A DNA stretch of 64,000 bases from Streptomyces sp. A2-16 (lineage in GTDB: Bacteria > Actinomycetota > Actinomycetes > Streptomycetales > Streptomycetaceae). This document shows, in pieces, positions 53,844-64,000 of the stretch. The stretch covers positions 1,302,001 to 1,366,000 of the forward strand of contig NZ_CP063808.1 in NCBI RefSeq assembly GCF_018128905.1, written 5' to 3'. Each line of letters starts with the position of its first letter. Position 1 is the stretch's first letter. The position numbers and the translations under genes were made by a program. Under the pieces are notes generated by a model. The model did no database searches. It was not told the origin of the DNA and saw only the letters and a list, made by a program, of their open reading frames with translations.

Positions 53844-54680
53844 CTAGAAGAAGCGCGGATCGTCGAAAGCGCCGGAGGCGACCAGATACACGTAGAAGTC
53901 GGCGAGCGCCACGCTCACCAGTGACGCCCAGGCCAGCTGCATGTGGCGGGCGTTGAGCTTTCCGACGAACTGCCAGGCCTTGTAGCGCACGGGGTGCTTG
54001 GAGAAGTGCCTGAGCTTGCCGCCGACGATGTGCCGACAGGAGTGGCACGAGATCGTGTACGCCCAGATCAGCACGATGTTGACCAGGAACACCAGGGTGC
54101 CGAGGCCCATGTGGCCCCACTCGTAGTGCTCGTCGCGGAACGAGAGCACGGTGTCATAGGTCAGGATGCCGGCGACCACGATCGCGGCGTAGAAGAAGTA
54201 CCGGTGGATGTTCTGCAGGATCAGCGGGAAGCGGGTCTCACCGGTGTACTTCTTGTGCGGCTCGGCCACCGCGCAGGCCGGCGGGGACGCCCAGAAGCCC
54301 CGGTAGTAGGCCTTGCGGTAGTAGTAGCAGGTCAGGCGGAAGCCGAGCGGGAAGATCAGGATGATGATCGCGGGGGAGATGCCCCACCAGCTGCCGAAGA
54401 TCTCCCAGTTCGGGCCGTGCCGCATCGGCTCGCAGCGCTCGGCGAGACAGGGGGAGTAGAACGGCGAGACGTACGGGGCCGCGTAGTAGTTCGTGTCGGC
54501 GAAGGCCCGCCACGTCGAGTACACGATGAAGGCGAGCAGCCCGGCGGCGGTGGCCGCCGGTGCCAGCCACCAGCGGTCGGTGCGCAGGTGCGGGGCGTCG
54601 ATCGCGGCGCGCGTACCGGTGCGTACGCCGCCGCGGGCGGTATGGGATTCGGTGTCGGGGGGTTCCGTACCAGTGGCCAA
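53844..54680 (-). CDS. sdhC: Succinate dehydrogenase/fumarate reductase cytochrome b subunit
   Basis: 278 residues. About five transmembrane segments (LLAFIVYSTWRAFA, GISPAIIILIFPLGFRLTCYYY, YFFYAAIVVAGILTYDTVLSF, MGLGTLVFLVNIVLIWAYTISCHSCRHIVGG, LVSVALADFYVYLVASG) with several His that can ligate b-type haem, matching the single-polypeptide membrane anchor of B-type fumarate reductases. It heads the operon; the upstream small gene at 54700 may be co-transcribed. Confidence 0.88.
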   Translation of the reverse strand: MATGTEPPDTESHTARGGVRTGTRAAIDAPHLRTDRWWLAPAATAAGLLAFIVYSTWRAFADTNYYAAPYVSPFYSPCLAERCEPMRHGPNWEIFGSWWGISPAIIILIFPLGFRLTCYYYRKAYYRGFWASPPACAVAEPHKKYTGETRFPLILQNIHRYFFYAAIVVAGILTYDTVLSFRDEHYEWGHMGLGTLVFLVNIVLIWAYTISCHSCRHIVGGKLRHFSKHPVRYKAWQFVGKLNARHMQLAWASLVSVALADFYVYLVASGAFDDPRFF

Positions 54681-54699
54681 CTCTTGACTCCGGTCGGGT

Positions 54700-54990
54700 T
54701 CAGGGGGCCCTGCGGTCGCGGGCGCCGAGGCCCTCGTCGTCCGAGTCCGTCCACAGGGTGTTGTCGTAGGGGGTGTCGGAGATGGAGACGAGGTCCGGGC
54801 GGCGCGCCTTGGCGAGCGCCGGGTCGGTCTCCCTCAGCAGCGCGAGGCTCTCGCGCAGACGGTCGGCGTCGATCCGGACGCGGCGCATCTCCAGACCGCC
54901 GCTGCCCAGCTGCTGCTCCAGGCGCTTGACATACCTGAGCACTTCGTCGAGCGCGCGCTGGGCCGATGCCAGTTCGTCGTTCACGGACAT
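54700..54990 (-). CDS. Short helical protein of unknown function
   Basis: 96 residues from ATG 54990 (GAGG upstream). A heptad-like helix (SVNDELASAQRALDEVLRYVKRLEQQLGSGGLEMRRVRIDADRLRESLALL) and an acidic, Asp-rich tail with SDTPYDNTLW. No family is recognised. It precedes the sdh operon by 19 nt in the same direction, so it may be cotranscribed; function unknown. Confidence 0.7.
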   Translation of the reverse strand: MSVNDELASAQRALDEVLRYVKRLEQQLGSGGLEMRRVRIDADRLRESLALLRETDPALAKARRPDLVSISDTPYDNTLWTDSDDEGLGARDRRAP

Positions 54991-55287
54991 GACGTGACCT
55001 CACTTCCGTGGGCGGGTTGCCCTGCACGGGAACGGTCATGCGCCTGCGAGTGTTGCGCGTCACACCTGCCGGTGTGAAGGGACGTGCACCGATTGGCGGA
55101 TCGTGAGCCTCGGTGCGCGCCCCTCGTGCGCCGTCGATTGCGCCGCACGGGTGGGCTTCCCGGCCGCTGTCGCCGTGTCGCCGTCCGTTGCCGAACCCTT
55201 TCCTCTTCAGTGGCCGCATACATGTGATCAGCTCCATATACCGCCAAAAGTGATCATAACGCCCGCGGCTCCCGGAGGTAATCAGAG
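54991..55287. other. Divergent intergenic region with palindromes
   Basis: 297 bases between a minus-strand small gene and the plus-strand lipoprotein. CACACC-TGCC-GGTGTG (55061-55076) is a perfect 16-bp inverted repeat. Two direct GTGATCA copies (near 55213 and 55251) flank CTCCATATACCGCC, an AT-richer element with a TATACC -10 candidate for the plus-strand gene. Gene content: none. Confidence 0.5.
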
Positions 55288-57591
55288 ATGTCCAACGACG
55301 GCGTCGGACTGCGCGCGGTCATGCGCTCGGTCGCCTTCCTCACCGCGGGCGCACTCGCGGTGCCCGCGCTGGCCGGGTGCAGTTCCGGGGACGAGAGGAG
55401 CAAGCCCCTCGCGGAGCAGGACATCGCGCCCGCCGCCCGCGACCGGATCGCCGACGGCGGCACCCTGCACTGGGCCGTGGACGCCGTACCGGAGACCCTG
55501 AACACCTTCCAGGCGGACGCCGACGCGACCACCACGACCGTCGCCCAGGCGGTCCTGCCGTCGATGTACCGGCTCGACGCGAACGGACGCCCGCAGGTCA
55601 ACCCTGCCTACCTGGAGTCGGCCAAGGTCGTCGAGACCGAGCCGGAGCAGGTCGTGCTGTACAAGCTGAACCAGCAGGCCGTCTGGAGCGACGGCCGGGA
55701 GATCGGCGCCGCCGACTTCGCCGCCCAGTGGCGCGCCCTGTCCGGCAAGGACTCCGCGTACTGGACCGCCCGCAACGCCGGCTACGACCGCATCAAGAAG
55801 GTCGAACGCGGAGCCAACGACCTGGAGGTCCGGGTCACCTTCGCGCAGCCGTACGCCGACTGGCGCTCGCTGTTCTCTCCGCTGTACCCGAAGGACGTCA
55901 TGGGCACCCCGGACTCCTTCAACGACTCCGCGCGCAAGAAGCTCAAGGTCACGGCGGGTCCCTTCCGGCTGAAGAAGGTCGACCGCAAGGACGAGGAGGT
56001 CGTCCTCGACCGCAATCCGCGCTGGTGGGGCCACCCCGCCAAGCTGAACGAGATCGTGCTGCGCGCCGTACCGCGCGACGAGCGGACCGCCGCGCTGGCC
56101 GCCGGCGAGATCGAGCTCGCCGAGATCGACCCCGAGGCCCTCGACCGCATCGGTCCGGCCGCCCGCGCGGGCGCCAAGGCCGGCAGCAGCCCGCTCGCGG
56201 GCCCCGGCGGACTCCCCGCCCACGGCTCCGGCAGCAACCTGGGCGCCGCCGACGCGCTGCGCTCCTGGGCCGTCGCCCACGGGGACGACGAGGAGGCCGC
56301 CGACGAGGAACTCGGCGCCCGGGAGAAGGAGCGCAAAGCAGTCGCCGCGTACCGGCGCGAGCAGACGGCCCTGAAGGGCTTCGAGGTCCGCAGGTCCCTG
56401 GAGCCCGTCTACACCCAGCTCGCCCTCAACGGTGCCTCGGGCCCGCTCGCCGACGAGCGGGTGCGCCGGGCCGTGGCCCGCGCCATCGACCGCAAGGCGC
56501 TGGCCGGCGTGGTCCTCTCCCCGCTCGGTCTGCCCGCCGTGCCCGTCGGCAGCCACCTCGCGCTCTCCGGCCAGGACGCCTACGCCGACAACAGCGGCGC
56601 GCTCGGCGGCCAGGACGCCAAGGAGGCCCGGGCGCTCCTCGCGGACGCCGGCTGGGTGCCCGGCGGACCGGTCGACAAGGAGCGGAAGAAGGGCGAGAAG
56701 GCGGCGGGGACCGAGGGCCGGAAGGCCGGGCGGGACTCCGACGAGGGTGAGGACGAGGGCGAGAAGGCCGGGCGGGATTCCGAGCGCGGGGACCGGGAGT
56801 CGGAGAACGGCGACGACGGGACGTACGTCGTCGGCGAGGACGACAAGAGCGACGACGACAAGAGCGACGACAAGGACCCCAAGGACCACCGCGAGGGCCG
56901 GGACGGCCCGCACCATCTCGCCCAGGACGGCAAGCAGTACGCGAACAAGCTGAAGCAGGGCGGCGCGCCCGGGGCCTACGCCCCCAAGGGCACGGCGGCT
57001 CCGGCGGAGGCGGCGACGAAGGTGCTGGCCAAGAACGGCAAGGCCCTCGCCCTGCGGTTCGTGCTGCCCTCGGGGCCGGGGTCCCGGACGCTGCACACGG
57101 TGGCCGGGCGGATCTCCTCGATGCTGGAGAAGGTCGGAATCCGGACCGAGATCTCCAAGGTCTCCGACGAGAGCTACTTCAAGGACCACATCGCCTCCGG
57201 GCAGTACGACCTGGCGCTGTACTCCTGGCCCGCGTCCGCGTTCCCCGCCACCGACGCCCGACCGATCTTCGCGAAGCCGGTGCCGGCCGCCGACGGGTCG
57301 CTGAACGTCGAGCAGAACTACACCCGGGTCGGCACGGACCAGGTGGACCAGCTCTTCGACCAGGCCCTCGGCACGCTCGACGAGGGCAGGAGCCGGAGCC
57401 TGATCCGCAAGGCGGACTCCCGGATCTGGGCCGCCGCGGGGTCCATCCCGCTGTACCAGCGGCCCCAGCTGACGGCCGTCAGGAAGGACGTGGTGAACGC
57501 CGGTGCCTTCGGATTCCAGACGCCCCTCTACGAGGACATGGGCTTCCTGAGGAAGGGCGAGAAGGCCCCCGCGCGTCCCGCCCGCGACTGA
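55288..57591 (+). CDS. ABC transporter family substrate-binding lipoprotein (oligopeptide type)
   Basis: 767 residues from ATG 55288 (GGAGG before it). Lipobox LAGC at Cys31. SBP family 5 layout: GGTLHWAVDAVPETLNTFQ, DANGRPQVNPAYLES, AVWSDGREIGAADFAAQWRAL, VRVTFAQPYADWRSLFSPLYPK, RNPRWWGHPAKLNEIVLR, DERVRRAVARAIDRKAL, and a C-terminal PLYQRPQL region. Between residues about 464 and 567 there is a highly charged insert rich in Asp, Glu, Lys and Arg repeats (DDKSDDDKSDDKD), absent from usual SBPs, and another Glu/Lys patch near 330. Likely binds peptides; no permease gene is adjacent. Confidence 0.88.
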   Translation: MSNDGVGLRAVMRSVAFLTAGALAVPALAGCSSGDERSKPLAEQDIAPAARDRIADGGTLHWAVDAVPETLNTFQADADATTTTVAQAVLPSMYRLDANGRPQVNPAYLESAKVVETEPEQVVLYKLNQQAVWSDGREIGAADFAAQWRALSGKDSAYWTARNAGYDRIKKVERGANDLEVRVTFAQPYADWRSLFSPLYPKDVMGTPDSFNDSARKKLKVTAGPFRLKKVDRKDEEVVLDRNPRWWGHPAKLNEIVLRAVPRDERTAALAAGEIELAEIDPEALDRIGPAARAGAKAGSSPLAGPGGLPAHGSGSNLGAADALRSWAVAHGDDEEAADEELGAREKERKAVAAYRREQTALKGFEVRRSLEPVYTQLALNGASGPLADERVRRAVARAIDRKALAGVVLSPLGLPAVPVGSHLALSGQDAYADNSGALGGQDAKEARALLADAGWVPGGPVDKERKKGEKAAGTEGRKAGRDSDEGEDEGEKAGRDSERGDRESENGDDGTYVVGEDDKSDDDKSDDKDPKDHREGRDGPHHLAQDGKQYANKLKQGGAPGAYAPKGTAAPAEAATKVLAKNGKALALRFVLPSGPGSRTLHTVAGRISSMLEKVGIRTEISKVSDESYFKDHIASGQYDLALYSWPASAFPATDARPIFAKPVPAADGSLNVEQNYTRVGTDQVDQLFDQALGTLDEGRSRSLIRKADSRIWAAAGSIPLYQRPQLTAVRKDVVNAGAFGFQTPLYEDMGFLRKGEKAPARPARD

Positions 57592-57717
57592 GCCCGGCGA
57601 GCCCCTGCCCGGGAGGCACCGTACGATGGGGTGAGGCCGTGGCGTGTTCAGCCCGGCAGGGTCCGCGTAACACAGACGTACGCGTCGGCCTTCCTCACAC
57701 TCCAGGAGTACGCCTTC

Positions 57718-59625
<1,908 letters not shown>

Positions 59626-59640
59626 TCCGAACGCCGGTGA

Positions 59641-59671
59641 GCCCGGTTCTCCGAGTGACGGAGAACCGGGC
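59641..59671 (+). terminator. Terminator hairpin after typA
   Basis: GCCCGGTTCTCCG (59641-59653) pairs with CGGAGAACCGGGC (59659-59671), AGTGA loop, 13 perfect base pairs, 15 nt after the stop. Little T follows. Confidence 0.75.
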
Positions 59672-60012
59672 CTTCGGCGTGCCGGTGTAGGGGACCTCGG
59701 CAGACGGGTAAGAAGCCTGTCCGTGACCTATGCGATACCGTCCGGTAATCGGTAATCCGTCCATCGTGTTTCGGACATGTGAACAGAAATCCGTTGCGAT
59801 ATGTCCGTTTTGACGGTCTGTCATCTCACGTGTCAAGCGCGCGCAGGTGTCAATCTTTGCAATTTTTCCTCAAAATATGGTCGGTAGGGAGATCCCTATG
59901 CCTTCCGCCCTTGACGCGCGTTGAACACTTTGGCGAAAGTTCCCCCAAACCACAGAACCTGCCGGTATCTGTGCTGCGCTCAACTCTCCAACCCCCCGGG
60001 GGAAGTACACAC
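59672..60012 (+). other. Regulatory region upstream of the bldK-like operon
   Basis: 341 bases without a gene, unusually low in GC between 59800 and 59950. CGGACAT (59772-59778) and ATGTCCG (59801-59807) are inverted arms 22 nt apart. Several TTGAC/TTGCA hexamers (for example TTGACG near 59808 and TTGCAA near 59865) and a TATGGT element near 59877 make promoter candidates; I could not single out one. The leader before ATG 60013 is probably long and carries GGGGGAAG as ribosome-binding site. Confidence 0.5.
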
Positions 60013-61032
60013 ATGACCAGTCCAGTCGCCTTGGACCCCGAGCTCGAGTCGAACGCCGAGCCTGTCAAGGCCGAGCAGAAGCTCGAGGGTCGTTCTCCCG
60101 GCCAGTTGATGTGGCAGCGCTTCAAGCGTGACCGTACCGGTGTCATCTGCGCCGTGGTAGTGATTTTGTACTTCGTGGTCTCGCTGGCCGCGCCGCTGCT
60201 GACCCAGCTCAGCGGGACCGACCCGTACACGCTGTACGGACAGGACCCGACCTACGCCGACAAGCCCGTGCTGGACGAGTTCGGGCTCCCCCTCGGCTAC
60301 TTCGGCGGCGTCTCGGGCGACCACTGGTTCGGTGTGGAGCCGCAGTACGGCCGCGACCTGTTCGCCATGCTCGTGTACGGCATGCGGACGTCGTTGTTCA
60401 TGGCGCTCGGCGTGACGGTCCTGCTGATGGTCACCGGCGTGATCATCGGTCTGATCGGCGGCTACTTCGGCGGTCGTACGGACTACTGGATCGGCCGCGT
60501 CACCGACTTCTTCCTGTCCTTCCCCCAGCAGCTGTTCTTCATCGCCTTCATGCCCGTGGTCACCGCGTTCTTCGTCGACCCGCGGGAGGAGACCCCCACG
60601 TACTTCCGCGCACTGGCGATGCTGATCGTGCTGTGGCTGCTGGGCTGGATGGGCATGGCGCGCCTCGTGCGCTCCACCGTGCTGTCCCTGCGGGAGCGGG
60701 AGTTCGTCGAGGCCGCCAAGGTCTCCGGCGCCTCCCCGTGGCGGATCGTCCGCAAGGAGATCCTGCCGAACGTGGTGACGCCGATCCTGGTGCAGTTCAC
60801 GTACTCGCTGCCCAGCACCATCCTCACCATCGCCTTCCTTTCGTTCGCCGGAGTCGGGTTCGTCGAGCCGACTCCGGACTGGGGACGACTGTTCGCCGCC
60901 GCTGCCCAGTACACCGAGCAGGACCCGGCGTTCCTCTTCTTCCCCGGTGCGGCGCTGGTGATCTTCGTTCTGGCCTTCAACCTCCTCGGAGACTCGGTCC
61001 GGGACGCCTTCGACCCCAAGTCCGGGCGGTAA
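60013..61032 (+). CDS. bldKA: Oligopeptide ABC transporter permease (BldKA/OppC-like)
   Basis: 339 residues from ATG 60013. A 50-residue cytoplasmic N-terminus, then VICAVVVILYFVVSLAAPLL, a linker with DHWFGVEPQYGRDLFAMLVYGMRTSLFMALG (the OppC GTDxxGRD region), further segments and the EAA loop EFVEAAKVSGASPWRIVRKEILPNVVTPILVQ, ending in FAGVGFVEPTPDWGRLF. OppC/DppC-type inner half of a peptide importer. First gene of an operon with binding protein and second permease; by order it matches S. coelicolor bldKA, whose operon takes up an extracellular developmental peptide signal. Confidence 0.88.
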   Translation: MTSPVALDPELESNAEPVKAEQKLEGRSPGQLMWQRFKRDRTGVICAVVVILYFVVSLAAPLLTQLSGTDPYTLYGQDPTYADKPVLDEFGLPLGYFGGVSGDHWFGVEPQYGRDLFAMLVYGMRTSLFMALGVTVLLMVTGVIIGLIGGYFGGRTDYWIGRVTDFFLSFPQQLFFIAFMPVVTAFFVDPREETPTYFRALAMLIVLWLLGWMGMARLVRSTVLSLREREFVEAAKVSGASPWRIVRKEILPNVVTPILVQFTYSLPSTILTIAFLSFAGVGFVEPTPDWGRLFAAAAQYTEQDPAFLFFPGAALVIFVLAFNLLGDSVRDAFDPKSGR

Positions 61033-61131
61033 CTCGTCCATTGGTGGGGGGTGGCTGCCGCCCCCGCGTCGGCCTACCAGCCGCGTCAGGCAGTACTCAT
61101 GGATAACAACCGACAGGTAGGTATTCGCCTC

Positions 61132-62937
61132 ATGAAGCCCATCAGCTCGCGCAGAGCGCGCGCAGTCGTCGTCGCCCTCGCAGCCGGTTCGCTGGCTCTC
61201 ACGGCCTGCTCCAAGAACGAGGGCGGCGACTCCGGTGCCGACTCGAAGAAGGACCAGAAGCAGGCCTCGGTCCAGTCGAAGGCGGTCACGTACGCCGACG
61301 CCGCGGGCTCGACGGGTCCTGCCGCGGAGGTCCCCGGCGCCAAGGCCGGTGGCACGATCAACGTGTACCAGGAGGCGGGCCTCTCGCACCTGGACCCGGG
61401 CCAGATCTACGTCTCCGACGCCGGCCAGGTCGCCAACCTGCTCTTCCGTCGCCTGACGCAGTTCAAGGAGGACGACAAGGGCAACGTCTCGGTCGTCGGT
61501 GACCTCGCCACCGACTCCGGTCAGTCCTCCGACGGCGGCAAGACCTGGACCTTCAAGCTGAAGGACGGCATCAAGGACGCCAACGGCGCCGCGATCACGT
61601 CCGCCGACATCCGCCACACCGTCGAGCGCCAGTTCGCGAAGTTCATCTTCGACGGCCCGCCCTACCTCCAGACGTGGCTCGCCGGCGACAAGTACGCCTC
61701 CGACTACCGCAAGCTCCTGCCGGGCGGCGGTTTCGACGGCAAGCACCTGCCGGCCTCGGTCCTGGACACCCCGGACGACAAGACCGTCATCTTCCACTTC
61801 GACCAGGCCCGCCCGGACCTGCCGCAGACGCTGGCCATGGCCGGCTACGCCGTCGTCCCGGAGAAGACGGACACCAAGGAGAAGTACGACAAGGCTCCCG
61901 TCGCCACCGGCCCGTACAAGATCGCCTCGTACAAGGTCGGCAAGGAGCTCGTGCTCGAGAAGAACACGAACTGGGACCCGAAGACGGACTCCGTCCGCCA
62001 CCAGTACCCGAACGGCTTCGACTTCCAGTTCGGCATCACCGAGTCGACCCAGACCAAGCGTCTGATCGCCGACCAGGGCGAGGACAAGACCGCCATCCAG
62101 CTCACCGGCGGTGTCGAGGCCACGCAGATCCAGGACGTCATCGGCAACGCGGCCGTCAGCAAGCGCACGGTCAAGGGCTACCAGCCCTACGTCATGCAGC
62201 TGACGTTCAACCTGGACCGCGTGAAGGACATCAAGGTCCGTCAGGCCATCACCTACGCGGTCAACTCGAAGTCGCTCATCGCCGGTGAGGGCGGTGCCTA
62301 CGGCGGCGACGTGGCCCCGAACTACTTCGCCCCGACCCTGCCGGGCTACGAGGCGAGCTACGACCCGTACGGCCGCCTGAAGGCGCCGCAGGGCAACATC
62401 GCGAAGGCCAAGGAGATCCTCAAGACGGTCCCGGCCGCCGAGAAGAAGGTCGTCTTCGCCTACGCCAACAGCGAGAACGGCCAGAAGCGCAAGGTCGCCA
62501 TCGAGGACGCCCTCACCAAGGTCGGCTTCAACGTCGTCTCCAAGGAGATCGACGCGGCGAGCTACTACGAGCAGATCGGCAAGCTCGACAACCCGTACGA
62601 CATGTACATCTCCGGCTGGGGCCAGGACTGGCCGTCGCCGGGTACGGTCATCACGCCCGTCTACGACGGTGCCCAGGTGGCCGACGGTTCGCCGAACTAC
62701 TCGCACGTCAAGGACCCGAAGGTCGACGCCCTGATCAAGAAGGCGCTCGCCGAGGACCCGACCGCGGCTGCCAAGACCTGGAAGGAAGCCCAGCACTACC
62801 TGCTGGAGAAGGTCATCCCGGCCGCCCCGCTCTGGTACACCAAGCAGTTCCAGCTCTCCGGGTCGAGCATCGGTGGCGCCCGCTACGGCTCGGTGTCCAG
62901 CCTCATCGACATCAACCGCCTGTACGTGAAGTCGTAA
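61132..62937 (+). CDS. bldKB: Oligopeptide-binding lipoprotein (BldKB-like)
   Basis: 601 residues from ATG 61132; an in-frame ATG at 61099 adds 11 residues and is possible. Signal SSRRARAVVVALAAGSLALTAC with lipobox LTAC (Cys26 from 61132). SBP family 5: GGTINVYQEAGLSHLDPGQIYVSDAGQ, LATDSGQSSDGGKTWTFKLKDGIKDANGAAITSADIRHTVERQ, ITYAVNSKSLIAGEGGAYGG, NPYDMYISGWGQDWPSPGTVITPV. It captures oligopeptides for the two permeases. A perfect 12-bp hairpin after the stop probably stabilises this part of the mRNA. Function in morphogenesis is by analogy with bldK. Confidence 0.88.
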   Translation: MKPISSRRARAVVVALAAGSLALTACSKNEGGDSGADSKKDQKQASVQSKAVTYADAAGSTGPAAEVPGAKAGGTINVYQEAGLSHLDPGQIYVSDAGQVANLLFRRLTQFKEDDKGNVSVVGDLATDSGQSSDGGKTWTFKLKDGIKDANGAAITSADIRHTVERQFAKFIFDGPPYLQTWLAGDKYASDYRKLLPGGGFDGKHLPASVLDTPDDKTVIFHFDQARPDLPQTLAMAGYAVVPEKTDTKEKYDKAPVATGPYKIASYKVGKELVLEKNTNWDPKTDSVRHQYPNGFDFQFGITESTQTKRLIADQGEDKTAIQLTGGVEATQIQDVIGNAAVSKRTVKGYQPYVMQLTFNLDRVKDIKVRQAITYAVNSKSLIAGEGGAYGGDVAPNYFAPTLPGYEASYDPYGRLKAPQGNIAKAKEILKTVPAAEKKVVFAYANSENGQKRKVAIEDALTKVGFNVVSKEIDAASYYEQIGKLDNPYDMYISGWGQDWPSPGTVITPVYDGAQVADGSPNYSHVKDPKVDALIKKALAEDPTAAAKTWKEAQHYLLEKVIPAAPLWYTKQFQLSGSSIGGARYGSVSSLIDINRLYVKS

Positions 62938-62953
62938 CTCTCTACGGCTGATC

Positions 62954-62987
62954 GCGGGGGTGCGCACCAGGCGGAGCGCACCCCCGC
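62954..62987 (+). promoter_or_regulatory. Hairpin between binding-protein and permease genes
   Basis: GCGGGGGTGCGC (62954-62965) pairs perfectly with GCGCACCCCCGC (62976-62987), loop of ten bases, starting 17 nt after the bldKB-like stop. It is not followed by T residues, so it is more likely an mRNA-stabilising or partial-termination element, which would raise binding protein over the permease. Confidence 0.6.
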
Positions 62988-63035
62988 ACCTCCGTGAAAC
63001 CTTCCACCGTCTCCGCAGAGAGCAGCCCTCCCGCC

Positions 63036-64000
63036 ATGTTTCAGTTCATCATCCGGCGCACGGTCGGTGCCCTGGTCACCCTGTTCCTCATCGGCGCCGC
63101 AACGTTCTTCCTGTTCGTCGCCGCGCCCTCCGACTACGCCTCCCTGGCCTGTGGCAAGGACTGCTCGCCCGCGAGACTCGAGGACATCCGGCAGGCACTC
63201 GGCCTCAACCTGCCGATCCACCAGCAGTTCTGGGACTTCATGTCCGGCATCGTGGTCGGCCGTGACTTCCCGACCGGGCACTGCAGTGCGCCCTGTCTCG
63301 GCCAGTCGTTCTACTCGGGCGACATGGTCTGGTCGACCATCATGGACCGCTTCCCGACGACCCTGACGCTCACCGCGGGCGGTGCGGTCGTCTTCGTCAT
63401 CGTCGGTGTGGGCGCCGGCATGATCGCCGCCTACCGGCGCGGCACCCTGATCGACAAGGTCGCCACCGGTGTGTCCATGGTGCTCAGTTCGTTCCAGATC
63501 TACGTGCTCGGCCCCATCGTCCTGCTGATCTTCGTCTACAGCACGGGCTGGATGGACAACCCGGCCTACCACCCGATCACCGACGACCCCTGGAAGTGGT
63601 TCACCGGCATGCTGCTGCCGGTGCTGGTGATGGCCACGATCTTCACCGCGCAGTACACGCGTATGGCGCGTTCCTCGATGATCGAGCAGCTCGCGGAGGA
63701 ACACGTCCGCACCGCCCGCGCCAAGGGCATGTCGAACAGGTACGTCTTCTTCCGCTACGCCTGGCGCGGTTCGATGATCCCCATCGTCACCGTCCTCGGT
63801 ATCGACATCAGCGCCATGCTCGGCGGCGCCGTGGTCACCGAGCTGACCTTCTCGCTCCAGGGGATCGGCCGTCTCGCCGTGGACGGCGCGGTCCACAAGG
63901 ACCTGCCGCTCACCATGGGTGTCATGCTGTTCGGTGCCTTCTTCATCCTGATCGTCAACATCCTCACCGACATCGCGTACGCCTACATCGACCCGCGCGT
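63036..64000 (+). CDS. bldKC: Oligopeptide ABC transporter permease (BldKC/OppB-like), 3' end outside window
   Basis: Open from ATG 63036 to the window edge, 321 codons, no stop yet. Starts MFQFIIRRTVGALVTLFLIGAATFFLF, an OppB first helix, followed by an extracellular loop with several Cys (ACGKDCSP, HCSAPCLGQ), helices FPTTLTLTAGGAVVFVIVGVGAGM, VLSSFQIYVLGPIVLLIFVYS, a MARSSMIEQLAEEHVRTARAKGMSNRYVFFRYAWRGSMIPIVTVLG EAA-type loop, and LTFSLQGIGRLAVDGAV. The extracellular Cys pairs are a trait of this subfamily. ATPase genes should follow outside the window. Confidence 0.87.
   Translation, partial: MFQFIIRRTVGALVTLFLIGAATFFLFVAAPSDYASLACGKDCSPARLEDIRQALGLNLPIHQQFWDFMSGIVVGRDFPTGHCSAPCLGQSFYSGDMVWSTIMDRFPTTLTLTAGGAVVFVIVGVGAGMIAAYRRGTLIDKVATGVSMVLSSFQIYVLGPIVLLIFVYSTGWMDNPAYHPITDDPWKWFTGMLLPVLVMATIFTAQYTRMARSSMIEQLAEEHVRTARAKGMSNRYVFFRYAWRGSMIPIVTVLGIDISAMLGGAVVTELTFSLQGIGRLAVDGAVHKDLPLTMGVMLFGAFFILIVNILTDIAYAYIDPR

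Overview
The window is high-GC DNA with the codon bias, GTG starts, overlapping ATGA/GTGA gene junctions and gene content of a Streptomyces chromosome (a WhiB-family protein, several SpoIIE-type phosphatases, a BldK-type oligopeptide importer, many lipoproteins). It looks like chromosomal core. I see no rRNA, tRNA, CRISPR array, transposase, integrase, phage gene or polyketide/NRPS gene.

Layout. 1-4.6 kb: envelope and small accessory enzymes (OmpA-like protein, lipoprotein, DUF192, RibD/DHFR-like, LLM oxidoreductase, methyltransferase). 4.6-5.3 kb: a non-coding stretch with two alternative hairpins and a probable C-rich small RNA. 5.3-37.4 kb: a conserved actinobacterial backbone: cis-prenyltransferase, PIN-PhoH (phoH2), SLT lytic enzyme, AI-2E transporter, fumC and a class I fumarase, glpX, DUF4245, xseBA, ispH, ppgK and ychF. 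The set parallels the Mycobacterium uppS-phoH2-fumC-glpX-xseBA-ispH-ychF neighbourhood. Inserted in it are a DUF4388/Roadblock three-gene module, a PadR-controlled ABC/FtsX exporter, an SPFH protein with its own ribbon-helix-helix partner, a bifunctional penicillin-binding protein, a SpoIIE phosphatase, DUF402, DUF1707 and a WhiB-like protein. 37.5-51.1 kb: variable genes (LysR/SDR pair, serpin, septum-formation-like protein, GntR, SPOR, NUDIX, two HATPase regulators, a GH18-like anchored protein, a kinase-like protein). 51.1-55 kb: a three-subunit succinate dehydrogenase/fumarate reductase operon. 55.3-64 kb: peptide-binding lipoprotein, typA, and the start of a bldKA-bldKB-bldKC type operon that runs off the window.

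How the genes fit together. Central carbon metabolism (two unrelated fumarases, a succinate dehydrogenase, fructose bisphosphatase, polyphosphate glucokinase) is mixed with envelope building (prenyl synthase, IspH, PBP, lytic transglycosylase) and developmental signalling (WhiB-like, SpoIIE phosphatases with anti-sigma-type kinase domains, BldK-like importer).

Cross-cutting signals found by reading: at least ten genes carry a -10-like hexamer 6-7 nt before the start codon, the architecture of leaderless transcripts; several palindromic operators sit beside plausible cognate regulators; a 131-bp tandem duplication captures the 3' end of the class I fumarase gene; a 13-bp repeat array runs into the serpin stop codon; and a strong hairpin follows bldKB. 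No wholly new multi-gene system is proven here. The best candidates for new biology are the C-rich RNA and neighbouring switch-like hairpins at 4.8-5.1 kb, the DUF4388-Roadblock-Roadblock module, and the RHH/SPFH pair with its 14-bp palindrome.
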